The position numbers and the translations under genes were made by a program. Below are positions 1-7,848 of a DNA stretch of 34,817 bases, piece after piece. Positions within the stretch are counted from its first letter, which is position 1. Each line of letters starts with the position of its first letter. The stretch is taken from positions 1 to 34,817 of the forward strand of contig JABMPN010000063.1 in NCBI GenBank assembly GCA_013203655.1. The letters are read 5' to 3'. The notes beneath the pieces are model-generated. The model did no database searches. It saw nothing but the letters and a program-made list of their open reading frames with translations, and was not told the DNA's origin. The DNA is from Cyanobacteria bacterium bin.51 (lineage in GTDB: Bacteria > Cyanobacteriota > Cyanobacteriia > PCC-6307 > Cyanobiaceae).

Positions 1-1
1 C

Positions 2-997
2 CGCCCGGAGGGCGGCCCGCGCCTCTGGCTGAAACGCGAAGAACTCAACCACACCGGCGCCCACAAGATCAACAACGCCTTGGGTCAGGCCCTGCTGGCC
101 CTGCGCATGGGCAAGAAACGGATCATCGCCGAAACCGGCGCCGGCCAGCACGGGGTGGCCACAGCCACCGTCTGCGCCCGCTTCGGGCTGGAATGCGTGG
201 TCTATATGGGCGCCGAGGACATGCGCCGCCAGGCCCTCAACGTCTTCCGCATGCGCCTGCTGGGGGCCACGGTGCAGCCGGTCACCGCCGGCACGGCCAC
301 CCTCAAAGATGCCACCAGCGAAGCCATCCGCGATTGGGTGACCAACGTGGAGAGCACCCACTACATCCTCGGCTCGGTGGCCGGCCCGCACCCCTACCCG
401 ATGCTGGTGCGCGATTTCCACGCCGTGATCGGCCAGGAGACCAAGCGCCAGTGCGCTGAGGCTTTCGGTCGCCTGCCCGACGTGCTGCTGGCTTGCGTCG
501 GTGGTGGCTCCAATGCGATGGGGCTGTTCCATCCCTTCGTGACCGATCCATCGGTGCGCCTGATCGGTGTGGAGGCTGCCGGCGACGGGGTGGCCACCGG
601 GCGCCATGCCGCCACGATCACAGAAGGGCGGGTCGGTGTGCTCCACGGGGCGATGAGCCTGCTGCTGCAGGACGCGCAGGGCCAGGTGCAGGAGGCCCAT
701 TCGATCAGCGCCGGCCTTGATTACCCCGGCGTGGGCCCGGAGCACAGCTACCTCAAGGAGCTGGGCCGGGCCGAATACGCCGCCGTCACCGACCAGGAGG
801 CGTTGGACGCCCTGCAGCGGGTCAGCGAGCTCGAAGGCATCATCCCGGCGCTGGAAACCGCCCATGCCTTCGCCTGGCTCGAGTCGCTCTGTCCGACGCT
901 GGCGCCGGGCACGGAGGTGGTGATCAACCTCTCCGGCCGCGGCGACAAGGATGTGACCACCGTGGCCGAGCGGCTCGGCGATGCCATGGCCGGTTGA
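2..997 (+). CDS. trpB: Tryptophan synthase beta subunit, 5' end outside window
   Basis: Catalyses the last step of tryptophan synthesis, condensing indole with serine using PLP. The reading frame is open from base 2 with no start in the window; about 331 residues are visible of a family length near 410, so roughly the first 80 are missing. The PLP lysine lies in the HTGAHKINN motif (Lys codon 65-67), and the phosphate-binding glycine-rich loop GGGSNAMG is at about 499-522. The later GRGDKD motif near the C-terminus is also typical. No frameshift is seen. It converges with the glutaminase-like gene with only 6 bases between stops, and I see no strong terminator there, only a short CGGCT-TCA-GCCG hairpin. 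Identification is secure from direct reading of the motifs. Confidence 0.97.
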   Translation, partial: RPEGGPRLWLKREELNHTGAHKINNALGQALLALRMGKKRIIAETGAGQHGVATATVCARFGLECVVYMGAEDMRRQALNVFRMRLLGATVQPVTAGTATLKDATSEAIRDWVTNVESTHYILGSVAGPHPYPMLVRDFHAVIGQETKRQCAEAFGRLPDVLLACVGGGSNAMGLFHPFVTDPSVRLIGVEAAGDGVATGRHAATITEGRVGVLHGAMSLLLQDAQGQVQEAHSISAGLDYPGVGPEHSYLKELGRAEYAAVTDQEALDALQRVSELEGIIPALETAHAFAWLESLCPTLAPGTEVVINLSGRGDKDVTTVAERLGDAMAG

Positions 998-1003
998 ACG
1001 GCT

Positions 1004-1633
1004 TCAGCCGCTGCAGCCCGGCCGTGAGGCGAACAGGTTCAGGCCCAGCTCATCGGAGAGGAAGCGGGCGGTGAGCTGGCCGCGCACGCTGTTGCCCGAG
1101 CGATCCAGTGGCGGCGAGTAGGTGGCCAGTCCCCCCTTGCCGGGAGCCACGGTGATCATGCCGCCGGCCACCCCGCTCTTGCCCGGCAGCCCGGTGTCGT
1201 AGAGCCAGGCTCCAGACGTTTCGTAAAGCCCGGCGGTCACCATCACCGCCAGCACGTGCTGGCAGTGGATCGCGGCGATCGCGCCGGCATTGACCATGGG
1301 ATTGCTGAGCCCCTCGGCCGAGCGTTCCGCCGCCAGCACGGAATTGAACGGCAGCCCGGTGCTGTTCACCCCGAGCTTCTCGCGGGCCTCCTCTTCGCCG
1401 ATCGCCTGGCAGACCAGGGCGAACATGAAGGGTTTCGAAAGGCTCTGGATGCTGAAGGTCTGGCCGGAGTCGCCCACCTCGATTACATCCCCGCCGGCAC
1501 CGGCGGGGATGTAATCGGCGACCAGCCCTTCGTTGATGGGGCCAAAGCGTCGGTGGGCTTCGCGCACCAGCGCCTGCACCACTTCAGTGTCGGGCAGCTG
1601 CCCTGTGGAGATCCAGCTGGACACCGTATCCAT
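1004..1633 (-). CDS. glsA: Glutaminase-family protein with two internal deletions, probably inactive
   Basis: The frame encodes 209 residues, against about 300-310 for GlsA enzymes that hydrolyse glutamine to glutamate and ammonia. Retained: ADYIP, the nucleophile motif SIQSLSK (Ser-x-x-Lys), FNS, NPMVNAGAI, the GLYETSG tyrosine region, LPGKSGVAGG and SPPLDRSGNS. Missing: about 14 residues after ADYIP, and about 100 residues between NAGAI and LAVMV. The second gap should hold the Glu, Asn and second Tyr used in substrate binding and catalysis. Both junctions stay in frame. The first coincides with a perfect palindrome (1480-1517); the second falls at a GCGATCGC octamer (1275-1282). The ATG at 1633 suits the family N-terminus, although I see no clear Shine-Dalgarno sequence. 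It follows the Anbu peptidase gene by 27 bases. Family assignment is firm; loss of function is inferred. An assembly error cannot be excluded. Confidence 0.85.
   Translation of the reverse strand: MDTVSSWISTGQLPDTEVVQALVREAHRRFGPINEGLVADYIPAGAGGDVIEVGDSGQTFSIQSLSKPFMFALVCQAIGEEEAREKLGVNSTGLPFNSVLAAERSAEGLSNPMVNAGAIAAIHCQHVLAVMVTAGLYETSGAWLYDTGLPGKSGVAGGMITVAPGKGGLATYSPPLDRSGNSVRGQLTARFLSDELGLNLFASRPGCSG
1480..1517. repeat. Perfect 38-base palindrome (18-base arms, 2-base centre) inside the glutaminase-like gene
   Basis: Bases 1480-1497 are the exact reverse complement of 1500-1517, with CA at the centre. The sequence lies fully inside coding DNA and encodes DYIPAGAGGDVI of the glutaminase-like protein. 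DYIP is native to the family, whereas the following GAGGDVI replaces a longer segment that the family normally has. This suggests that one arm was copied as an inverted duplicate during a template-switch event that also deleted family sequence. Confidence 0.95.
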
Positions 1634-1660
1634 GGGGCGGGGGTGGGGACTGGAGACCGC

Positions 1661-2470
1661 TCAGAGGGTGGCGGAGGCCTGGGAATCGGTTTCGGCTTCC
1701 CAGGCAAAGCGGGGTAACCGCTGGAGGGCCTGACGCTGACTCTCGATCCAGGCCTTGTTGATCTGGCTGATCTCGGGCTGGCCGCGCTCCAGCTTGATCT
1801 GGTGGGCGATCTCCAGGCTGTCGCGGCGGTAGAGCGCCACTTCGAACGGGGGGCCGACGGTGAGGTTGGAGCGACGGGTGATCACCTGCGACACCAGGCA
1901 GAGCCTGGCGGCGTCTTCGAGCGAGAGCTGGTGATGGCCCACGCCGTCGAGGGGAGGCTTGCCATATTTGCTCTCACCGATCTGCAGGAATGGTGTTTCC
2001 GGCGTGGCCATGATCGCGTTGCCCTGGGGATAGATCTGGTACAAGCCGTGGCCTTGGCCAGCGATCTGTCCACCGAGGATGAAGTTGGCCTCGCCGCTGG
2101 CGCCCGCCTGCCGCAGGGAGGAGTGGTTGGCCTCCTGCACGGCCACGCTGATCCGGCCGATGTAGGCCGCGGCTTCAAACAGATAGGTGGCGCTCAGCAG
2201 GTCGGGGTGCGTGCCAGCTTTGGGTGAGGTCTGCGGCTGGGACTTTGACGCGTGCAGGCGGGCCTGGTCGAGATCGCGGCTGATCCAGTTCAAACAGGCC
2301 TGGGTGGTGGCCAGATTGCCGGCCGCCAGCAGGATGAACAGGCGATCGGGGCTGGGCTGGAACACATGCAGCTTCCGGTAGCTGGAGATGTAATCCACAC
2401 CGGCATTGGTCCGGGAGTCTGAGGCCATCACCAGCCCATCCTCCAGATAAAAACCGACGCAATAGGTCAA
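1661..2470 (-). CDS. Anbu-type proteasome-like peptidase
   Basis: A 269-residue protein of the Anbu (ancestral beta subunit, COG3484) family, distant relatives of HslV and proteasome beta subunits. It begins MTYCVGFYLEDG, so removal of Met would expose the N-terminal threonine nucleophile. Asp18 in MASDSRTNAG and Lys33 in SYRK occupy the positions expected for the catalytic Asp and Lys of Ntn hydrolases (Met counted as 1). Length fits the family (about 240-280). No ATPase partner and none of the usual neighbours (ATP-grasp, alpha-E, transglutaminase-like) lie in the window. It is 11 bases downstream of hrcA and 27 bases upstream of the glutaminase-like gene, so the three may be co-transcribed. 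Substrates of Anbu are not established. Confidence 0.88.
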   Translation of the reverse strand: MTYCVGFYLEDGLVMASDSRTNAGVDYISSYRKLHVFQPSPDRLFILLAAGNLATTQACLNWISRDLDQARLHASKSQPQTSPKAGTHPDLLSATYLFEAAAYIGRISVAVQEANHSSLRQAGASGEANFILGGQIAGQGHGLYQIYPQGNAIMATPETPFLQIGESKYGKPPLDGVGHHQLSLEDAARLCLVSQVITRRSNLTVGPPFEVALYRRDSLEIAHQIKLERGQPEISQINKAWIESQRQALQRLPRFAWEAETDSQASATL

Positions 2471-2481
2471 TGCTCGTGGCC

Positions 2482-3528
2482 TCAGCTGAGCAGGCGCTGC
2501 AGGCTACTGGCGACCGAGCGCACCGCTGCGCGGGCGGTGGCGTAGGCCATCCGCATCGGCCCCACCAGGGCGACCTGGCCGCGGCTGCCATCGCCCGCCT
2601 GGTAGGTGGCCTGCACGACGGCGCACTGGTTGAGCGCCGGGTGGGGGTGTTCGGCGCCGATCCACACACCGTCGAGGGGGATCGCCATGGGCAGGGCCAC
2701 CAGGGAAGCCGGTAGTCCTTCGCGATTGCCGACGTCGCGGCGCAGCAGTTTCTGGGGGTCTTCCTCCACCAGCTGAATCAGCGGCCGCAGGCTGGCTGTG
2801 CGGCTGAACTCCGGCTGGCCCAGCAGGCCACCGAGGCCAAGGGCCACGGCTCCTTCGCCATCGGCACTGCGGGCCAGTTGATGGCTGCTCAGAGCCTGGA
2901 GCACCGCCCGGCCACTGGTTTGCAGCTGGGGAGGGAGCACCTGCCAGCGGATGGTGGAATCGGGGCTGTTTCGGAGCTGATCATTCACCCAGCGCTCCAG
3001 GGCGGGCAGTTCCGGTTCGGTTCCGGCCGGCAGTCGCACATTGAGGCTGCAGGCCACACCTCCATTTTCGACCAAAAAGATCAGCAGCCGATCACCGGCC
3101 GCCACCAGCCGCGTCGCCTGAAGCCGCGACTGCAGGCGTTGGGGGCGGGTGATCAGGCTGAGCAGTCCGGTGAGATCGGCCAGACGGCGGGCCAGGTGAA
3201 TCAGGAGATCATCCAGGGCCGCCCATTTCAGGCTCATGGCCAACAGTTCCCGCTCAAGCTGAAGGGCGCCGGCGCCGGGGGCAGGCAGCAGATCGTCAAC
3301 GAACAGCCTGTAACCCAGCTGGCTCGGAACCCGGCCGGCGGAGATGTGGGGTTGGACCAGCAGGCCTTTCTGCTCCAGCACGCCCATGGCGGTGCGCACG
3401 GTGGCAGGGCTGGCTGAGAAACCGAAACGCTTCACCAGGGTCTGACTACCCACGGGCTCCACCGTGTCGACGTAGTGCTGGATGGTTGCCCGTAGCACCT
3501 GTTGGTCGCGCCGTGTCAGGTATGGCAA
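2482..3528 (-). CDS. hrcA: Heat-inducible transcription repressor HrcA
   Basis: 348 residues. The N-terminal winged-helix region (about 1-75) contains LTRRDQQVLRATIQHYVDTV, SQTLVKRFGFSASPATVRTAM and LVQPHISAGRVPSQLGYRLFVD, which are classic HrcA sequence. The GAF-like middle and dimerisation parts follow, ending with GPMRMAYATARAAVRSV. HrcA represses chaperone operons by binding the CIRCE element. I searched by eye for TTAGCACTC-N9-GAGTGCTAA in this window and did not see one, so its targets lie elsewhere. ATG start at 3528; an AT-rich leader of 277 bases separates it from the rhodanese gene, giving room for its own promoter. A downstream Anbu gene in the same direction suggests a protein quality-control unit. 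Confidence 0.95.
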   Translation of the reverse strand: MPYLTRRDQQVLRATIQHYVDTVEPVGSQTLVKRFGFSASPATVRTAMGVLEQKGLLVQPHISAGRVPSQLGYRLFVDDLLPAPGAGALQLERELLAMSLKWAALDDLLIHLARRLADLTGLLSLITRPQRLQSRLQATRLVAAGDRLLIFLVENGGVACSLNVRLPAGTEPELPALERWVNDQLRNSPDSTIRWQVLPPQLQTSGRAVLQALSSHQLARSADGEGAVALGLGGLLGQPEFSRTASLRPLIQLVEEDPQKLLRRDVGNREGLPASLVALPMAIPLDGVWIGAEHPHPALNQCAVVQATYQAGDGSRGQVALVGPMRMAYATARAAVRSVASSLQRLLS

Positions 3529-3805
3529 CGTTTTGAGATTGAACTAATTCGAACTGAATTCTAGTCTCTGTGGCGGAGCTTCTGCGCTAAGTAATTTCAA
3601 GCCGTGCCTTCTTCGTTGGGCGAGTAGACGAGTAGATAGGGATATGGGCGAATAATTTGTCATTTGCAATCTCTTTGCCTTGGATTCATGTAGCTTCTAG
3701 TTTTGCTTTGCTGCGAACAACTTTCGGATTTTGTTTCATCCCTGATGGTTGCGTTGCTTCCCCGGTTGCGAGCTGCAGGTCAGCCAGGTCGGCTGGTGGC
3801 GGGTC
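3529..3805. other. AT-rich intergenic region upstream of hrcA
   Basis: The longest gene-free stretch in the window, and clearly more AT-rich than its surroundings. It holds an inverted repeat AATTC-gaact-GAATT (3546-3560) close to the hrcA start, a possible -10 hexamer TAGAAT for hrcA on the minus strand (plus 3558-3563), and a tandem 8-base repeat CGAGTAGA x2 (3621-3636). No CIRCE, tRNA or convincing small ORF was seen. The promoter assignment is weak because no matching -35 box stands at the proper distance. Confidence 0.4.
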
Positions 3806-4165
3806 TCAGTAGCGGGGCACCGAGCGATCCACCTCCACACTCCAGGCGTCGATGCCTCCCTGCAGGTTCCAGACCTGATCAAATCCCTGGGTTTCGATCA
3901 GCCAGCAGCCGAACTGCCAGCTGCGAATCCCCGCATGGCAGAACACCACCACCTCCCGGTCCCGATCCAGCAGCGAGCCGATCTGAGACATCCACTCCTG
4001 CGAGCGGCTCAGGGGCAGGTGGATCACCCCCTCCCCCAGGCTGGCCTGGGCCAGTTCGGCGGCTTCACGCACATCCACCAACTGGAGCGCCTCGCCTCGG
4101 GCGAGCCTGGCCTGCAGCTCCTGGGCCCGCAGGCTGGAGGGGGGATGGGGTTTGGAAGGGTTCAT
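3806..4165 (-). CDS. Rhodanese-like domain protein
   Basis: A single rhodanese domain of 119 residues. LVDVREAAELAQASL opens the fold, followed by GEGVIHLPLS. The active-site loop is CHAGIRS with the catalytic cysteine in VVFCHAG, and GFDQVWNLQGGIDAWS is the usual C-terminal block. Rhodanese domains carry persulfide sulfur on this cysteine; the acceptor here is unknown. The ATG at 4165 gives a short Pro/Ser-rich lead of about 10 residues. It lies upstream of hrcA in the same direction but across a 277-base gap, so it is probably transcribed separately. It diverges from the DUF3352 gene across 143 bases that hold both promoters. Confidence 0.92.
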   Translation of the reverse strand: MNPSKPHPPSSLRAQELQARLARGEALQLVDVREAAELAQASLGEGVIHLPLSRSQEWMSQIGSLLDRDREVVVFCHAGIRSWQFGCWLIETQGFDQVWNLQGGIDAWSVEVDRSVPRY

Positions 4166-4308
4166 CGAAGGGGGTTTCCCGGGAGAGAAGGGCCAGAAGC
4201 GAGGCTGGATGGTCCTATGGGGTCAGGCCAGATGCCTGAGAAGACCACCGCCATCGCGAGCAAAGCAGCCTGGATGCATAAGGATGAGGCGAATCCTGCC
4301 TTGGACGC

Positions 4309-5997
4309 ATGAAGGTGCGCCCCTTCCTGGTGCTGGTGCTGACCCTGGCCCTGACCCTGTTCGCCATCGGCGTCGGCGGTTGGTGGCTGGTGGTGCGGCA
4401 AAGCCCGCTCAACCTGCAGCATCGCAGCCTGTCGATGCCTGAGGCGGCGCGGTTCATTCCCCGCACCGTCCCTCTCAGCCTCCATCTGCTGACCAATCCC
4501 GATGGACTGGTGGCGTACACCAGGGTCGTTGCTCCAGCAAGGCAGCGGCGCCGGGCGGTGGCCGCTGTCGAGCTCCTGCGTGATGGCGCCTTTGCGGCTG
4601 CAGGACTGGATTATGCCAGCGAGCTGGCCGATTGGCTGGGCTCCCAGACCAGCCTGGCCCTGATGGCTCCCGAGGGTCCAGCAGGGCCGACGGGCTGGCT
4701 GCTCGCCATGGAAAGTCGTGATGCGGATGGGGCCCGCCTCTTCCTGCAGCGCTTCTGGCAGACCCGCAGCCTGGCAGGCACGGAACTGCAGATCAGCAGC
4801 TACCGCGGCATGGGGCTGATCAGCGGTCGTGGCGGCGTGGCGGGCGAGCGGGCCAGGCCCCTCGCCACCGCCTTGATCCATGACCGGTTGGTCCTGGTGG
4901 CCTCGGGCCGCGGCGTGCTCGAGCAGGCCCTTGATGTCTCCCAGATCGCAGAGCTCAACCAGGCGGAAAACCCACGACTGGCCGCCGATCTGCAGCGTCT
5001 TGGCCAGGGCATTGCCCTGCTCACGGCCCGGCCCGACGTGTTCGCCGATTGGCTGGGGATTCCGGCAGAGATTGGGGCCGATCCAGACGTGCTCGGTCTG
5101 GTGGCTGCCCTTTCTCCCTCCGGACGGGCGTTACGGCTTGAGTCCGAGATCGACCTGCGCCAAGCCCTGCCGTCGCTTCAGCTCGACCTCCAGCCACCCT
5201 TGCTGTCGGAACTGCGCAGTCCGGCCAGCAGCCTCGCCCTGATCCAGAACCCGGCCTTGCTGTTGCAGGATTGGCAGCCGCTGAACTCATCGGGATCACC
5301 ACAGCCAGCGAGCAGCGAGCAGGATCCCTTCGATGCCGGGGCTGTGGCCGCTGATTTCGCGCTCTGGCAGCGCCTGCTGGCTCCGCTGTTGCGCCAAAGC
5401 CTGCTCGGACTGGGTGGACCCCTTCCCGCCCTGGTCAGCAGTCAGGATCACGGCCCCATGCTCTGGGCCCAGCAGGCCAAAGGCTGGTTGCTGGCAACGG
5501 GCAGCGAAGCCCCCAGCGCCGCCCAGCTCCAACCCTCCCTCAGCGCGGATGGCCTGATCTCCGCCCCCCTGCTCCGCTCCGAGCGGATGCCTCTGCAGGT
5601 CTGGACCCGGCTGGAGGCGGCCCCCCGCCAAGGAGATGCGGACCAGCTCCAGGCCAGCGTGGCCGGCACCCGAGCCGTGCAGAACGGTGTGGCCTGGTGG
5701 GCGGAAGGCCTGGGCGTGCTCGACGCCCAGCTCGAGGGGCGTCAGCCTCCCAAGGAGCGGCTCCTTCAGTTGCAGACCCTGGGGTCACCTCTGGCTCCCC
5801 TTCAAGCGGCCCTGGCTCCAGAGCCCGCCCGCAGGCTGCTGGCCCTGTGGCAGCCCTGGCGCCTGCTCACCGGGCTTGCCGGCAGCCCATTGGCCAACAC
5901 GATCGATGGTCTCGCCTTCAGCCTGGAAGCGGAGGCCGCCACAGCCGCAGACGCCGAACCGGCCCTGCGGCTGCGGGGTCGGTTGGAGCTGGGCTGA
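4309..5997 (+). CDS. DUF3352-family membrane-anchored protein
   Basis: 562 residues, recognised as the DUF3352 family found in cyanobacteria; function unknown. A single N-terminal hydrophobic helix (about 6-28, VRPFLVLVLTLALTLFAIGV followed by GGWWLVV) suggests a membrane anchor or uncleaved signal, with the rest outside the cytoplasm. The family motif region begins at LSMPEAARFIPRTVPLSLHL. The body alternates Leu/Ala-rich helices and short strands and carries no recognisable catalytic motif. The ATG at 4309 starts directly with the basic n-region and hydrophobic core. The sixA-like gene starts 4 bases after its stop, so the two are probably co-transcribed. Confidence 0.82.
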   Translation: MKVRPFLVLVLTLALTLFAIGVGGWWLVVRQSPLNLQHRSLSMPEAARFIPRTVPLSLHLLTNPDGLVAYTRVVAPARQRRRAVAAVELLRDGAFAAAGLDYASELADWLGSQTSLALMAPEGPAGPTGWLLAMESRDADGARLFLQRFWQTRSLAGTELQISSYRGMGLISGRGGVAGERARPLATALIHDRLVLVASGRGVLEQALDVSQIAELNQAENPRLAADLQRLGQGIALLTARPDVFADWLGIPAEIGADPDVLGLVAALSPSGRALRLESEIDLRQALPSLQLDLQPPLLSELRSPASSLALIQNPALLLQDWQPLNSSGSPQPASSEQDPFDAGAVAADFALWQRLLAPLLRQSLLGLGGPLPALVSSQDHGPMLWAQQAKGWLLATGSEAPSAAQLQPSLSADGLISAPLLRSERMPLQVWTRLEAAPRQGDADQLQASVAGTRAVQNGVAWWAEGLGVLDAQLEGRQPPKERLLQLQTLGSPLAPLQAALAPEPARRLLALWQPWRLLTGLAGSPLANTIDGLAFSLEAEAATAADAEPALRLRGRLELG

Positions 5998-6001
5998 GCC
6001 G

Positions 6002-6547
6002 ATGGGGGGCGCCCAGTTGCTGCTGCTGCGCCATGGGCTTGCCATCGACCGGGAGCTGGCTGCTCGTTTGGGCCTGGCCGATCAGCAGCGGCCTCTCACT
6101 GAGGAGGGACGCCAACGCACCGCCTGGGTGGTCGAGAAGTTGGTGGGCCTGGGACTGGGCTGCGATCAGATCCTTTCGAGCCCCCTGCTGCGCGCCACCG
6201 AAACCGCGGATCTTGCCCTCGCGGGCGGCTTGGCCCCGCGCATGAACCAGGCGCCTGAACTGGCACCGGAGGCCGATCCCCTCGACCTGTTGATGCACTG
6301 GCTGGGGGCACAGCCGCCCCTGCCGGCCAGGCGGCGGCTCTGCCTGGTGGGCCATGAGCCCGATCTGAGCGGCCTGGCTGCCCGGTTGTGCGGGGCGCCG
6401 CCTGGAGCCCTGAGGCTGCGCAAGGCCGGAGTGGCACTGCTGGAGTTTCCTGCCAGCAGCCCGGAGCCGGACGACTGTCTCGGTCGGGCCTGTCTGATGC
6501 TCCTGCTCACGCCCCGCAGCCTGTCAGCGCCGCTACGACGCCCTTGA
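6002..6547 (+). CDS. sixA: SixA-type phosphohistidine phosphatase (histidine phosphatase family)
   Basis: 181 residues. The catalytic RHG motif is at residues 10-12 (LLLLRHGLAIDR) with His11 as the phospho-acceptor. The LTEEGRQRT and SSPLLRATETA blocks and the second histidine in CLVGHEPDLSGLAA complete the phosphoglycerate-mutase-like fold of SixA proteins, which dephosphorylate phosphohistidine. I chose the ATG at 6002, 4 bases after the upstream stop, because the family begins just before the RHG motif; the frame stays open further upstream but that is non-coding shadow. SixA/SixA-like genes commonly neighbour ndh genes in picocyanobacteria as far as I recall; the substrate here is not known. 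Confidence 0.85.
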   Translation: MGGAQLLLLRHGLAIDRELAARLGLADQQRPLTEEGRQRTAWVVEKLVGLGLGCDQILSSPLLRATETADLALAGGLAPRMNQAPELAPEADPLDLLMHWLGAQPPLPARRRLCLVGHEPDLSGLAARLCGAPPGALRLRKAGVALLEFPASSPEPDDCLGRACLMLLLTPRSLSAPLRRP

Positions 6548-6573
6548 GGAGGTGGCCTTAAATTCGAATCCCA

Positions 6574-7812
6574 TTGGTGGCGTTGGCGATGGTGGTGGAT
6601 GCAGCGCAGACTGCGGCTGATCGATCTGTGGCCGAGACATCTGCGGCCAAGCCGGCCACAGCCGCCCCGGCCTTCCGGCCCGGCCTTGAAGGGGTTCCGG
6701 CCACGCAGTCGTCGATCTGTGACATCGACGGCCTGAAGGGTCTGCTCACCTACCGCGGCTATGGCGTCGATGAGCTGGCGGCCAACAGCAGCTTCCTGGA
6801 AACGGCCTATCTGCTGATCTGGGGCGATCTGCCCAGCGGCGATCAGCTGCGGGCCTTCGAGAACGATGTGCAGATGCACAGGCGGGTGAGCTTCCGCATC
6901 CGCGACATGATGAAGTGCTTCCCGGCTGACGGCCACCCGATGGACGCGCTCCAGACGAGCGCCGCTTCCCTGGGGCTCTTCTACTCGCGCCGCGCCCTCG
7001 ACAAACCCGATTACATCGGCGATGCGGTGATGCGCCTGATCGCCAAGATCCCCACGATGGTGGCGGCCTATCAGCTGATCCGCAAAGGCCAGGATCCGAT
7101 CCAGCCCCGCGACGATCTCCCCTATTCGGCCAATTTCCTCTACATGATCACCGAGCGGGAACCCGATCCCCTCGCCGCCCGCATCTTCGACGCCTGCCTG
7201 ATCCTGCACGCCGAGCACAGCCTCAACGCCAGCACGTTCAGCGCCCGGGTCACCGCCAGCACTCTCACCGATCCCTACGCGGTGGTGGCCTCGGCGGTGG
7301 GAACCCTGGCCGGCCCCCTGCATGGCGGCGCCAACGAAGACGTGCTCGCCATGCTTGAGCAGATCGGCACGGAAGACCAGGTGGAGCCCTACCTGGATCG
7401 GGCCATCGCCGAGAAGCAGAAGATCATGGGCTTCGGTCACCGCGAATACAAGGTGAAGGATCCCCGCGCCGTGATCCTCCAGGACCTGGCCGAGCAGCTC
7501 TTCAACCGCTTCGGCCACGATTCGATGTACGACCTGGCCCGTCGCCTTGAGGACGCTGCTGCCACGCGGCTGGGGCCGAAGGGCATCTACCCCAATGTGG
7601 ACTTCTATTCAGGTCTCGTGTACCGCAAGCTGGGCATCCCCCGCGACCTGTTCACGCCGATCTTCGCGATCGCTCGGGTGGCGGGCTGGCTGGCCCACTG
7701 GAAGGAGCAGCTCGGTGCCAACCGGATTTACCGGCCCACCCAGATCTATACCGGCAGTTCCGGCAGAAGCTGGGTGCCCCTGGATGCCCGACATGCCGCG
7801 GGTGCCGGTTAA
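6574..7812 (+). CDS. gltA: Citrate synthase
   Basis: Condenses acetyl-CoA and oxaloacetate to citrate, the entry to the (modified) cyanobacterial TCA pathway and to 2-oxoglutarate for nitrogen assimilation. About 412 residues if the first in-frame start (TTG 6574) is used. Catalytic residues are visible: His250 in GPLHGGANED, His289 in GFGHREYK and Asp343 in NVDFYSG. The N-terminus is uncertain: TTG 6574, GTG 6577 and ATG 6589 are all possible, and the first 40 residues are Ala-rich and poorly diagnostic. The core begins at SSICDIDGLKGLLTYRG. It follows sixA by 26 bases and precedes ndhA by 36 bases, so read-through into the NDH-1 genes is possible. Confidence 0.96.
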   Translation: MVALAMVVDAAQTAADRSVAETSAAKPATAAPAFRPGLEGVPATQSSICDIDGLKGLLTYRGYGVDELAANSSFLETAYLLIWGDLPSGDQLRAFENDVQMHRRVSFRIRDMMKCFPADGHPMDALQTSAASLGLFYSRRALDKPDYIGDAVMRLIAKIPTMVAAYQLIRKGQDPIQPRDDLPYSANFLYMITEREPDPLAARIFDACLILHAEHSLNASTFSARVTASTLTDPYAVVASAVGTLAGPLHGGANEDVLAMLEQIGTEDQVEPYLDRAIAEKQKIMGFGHREYKVKDPRAVILQDLAEQLFNRFGHDSMYDLARRLEDAAATRLGPKGIYPNVDFYSGLVYRKLGIPRDLFTPIFAIARVAGWLAHWKEQLGANRIYRPTQIYTGSSGRSWVPLDARHAAGAG

Positions 7813-7848
7813 CTTGCATGCACCGGATCCGATTCGGCAGTTGACGCT

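Noticed and set aside
1275-1282. HIP1 octamer GCGATCGC as a strong genome signature
   Set aside because: I found only about four copies in the window (1275, 7666, 14520, 31534), little above what the base composition would give.
1004-1516. Glutaminase split as two separate genes around the palindrome
   Set aside because: The frame is continuous through the palindrome and the other internal junction, so one gene is the simpler reading.
3529-3805. CIRCE element for HrcA
   Set aside because: No TTAGCACTC-N9-GAGTGCTAA or near match seen; the inverted repeat there has a different sequence and spacing.
6166-7518. 450-codon minus-strand frame opposite sixA and gltA
   Set aside because: Antisense shadow crossing two recognised genes.
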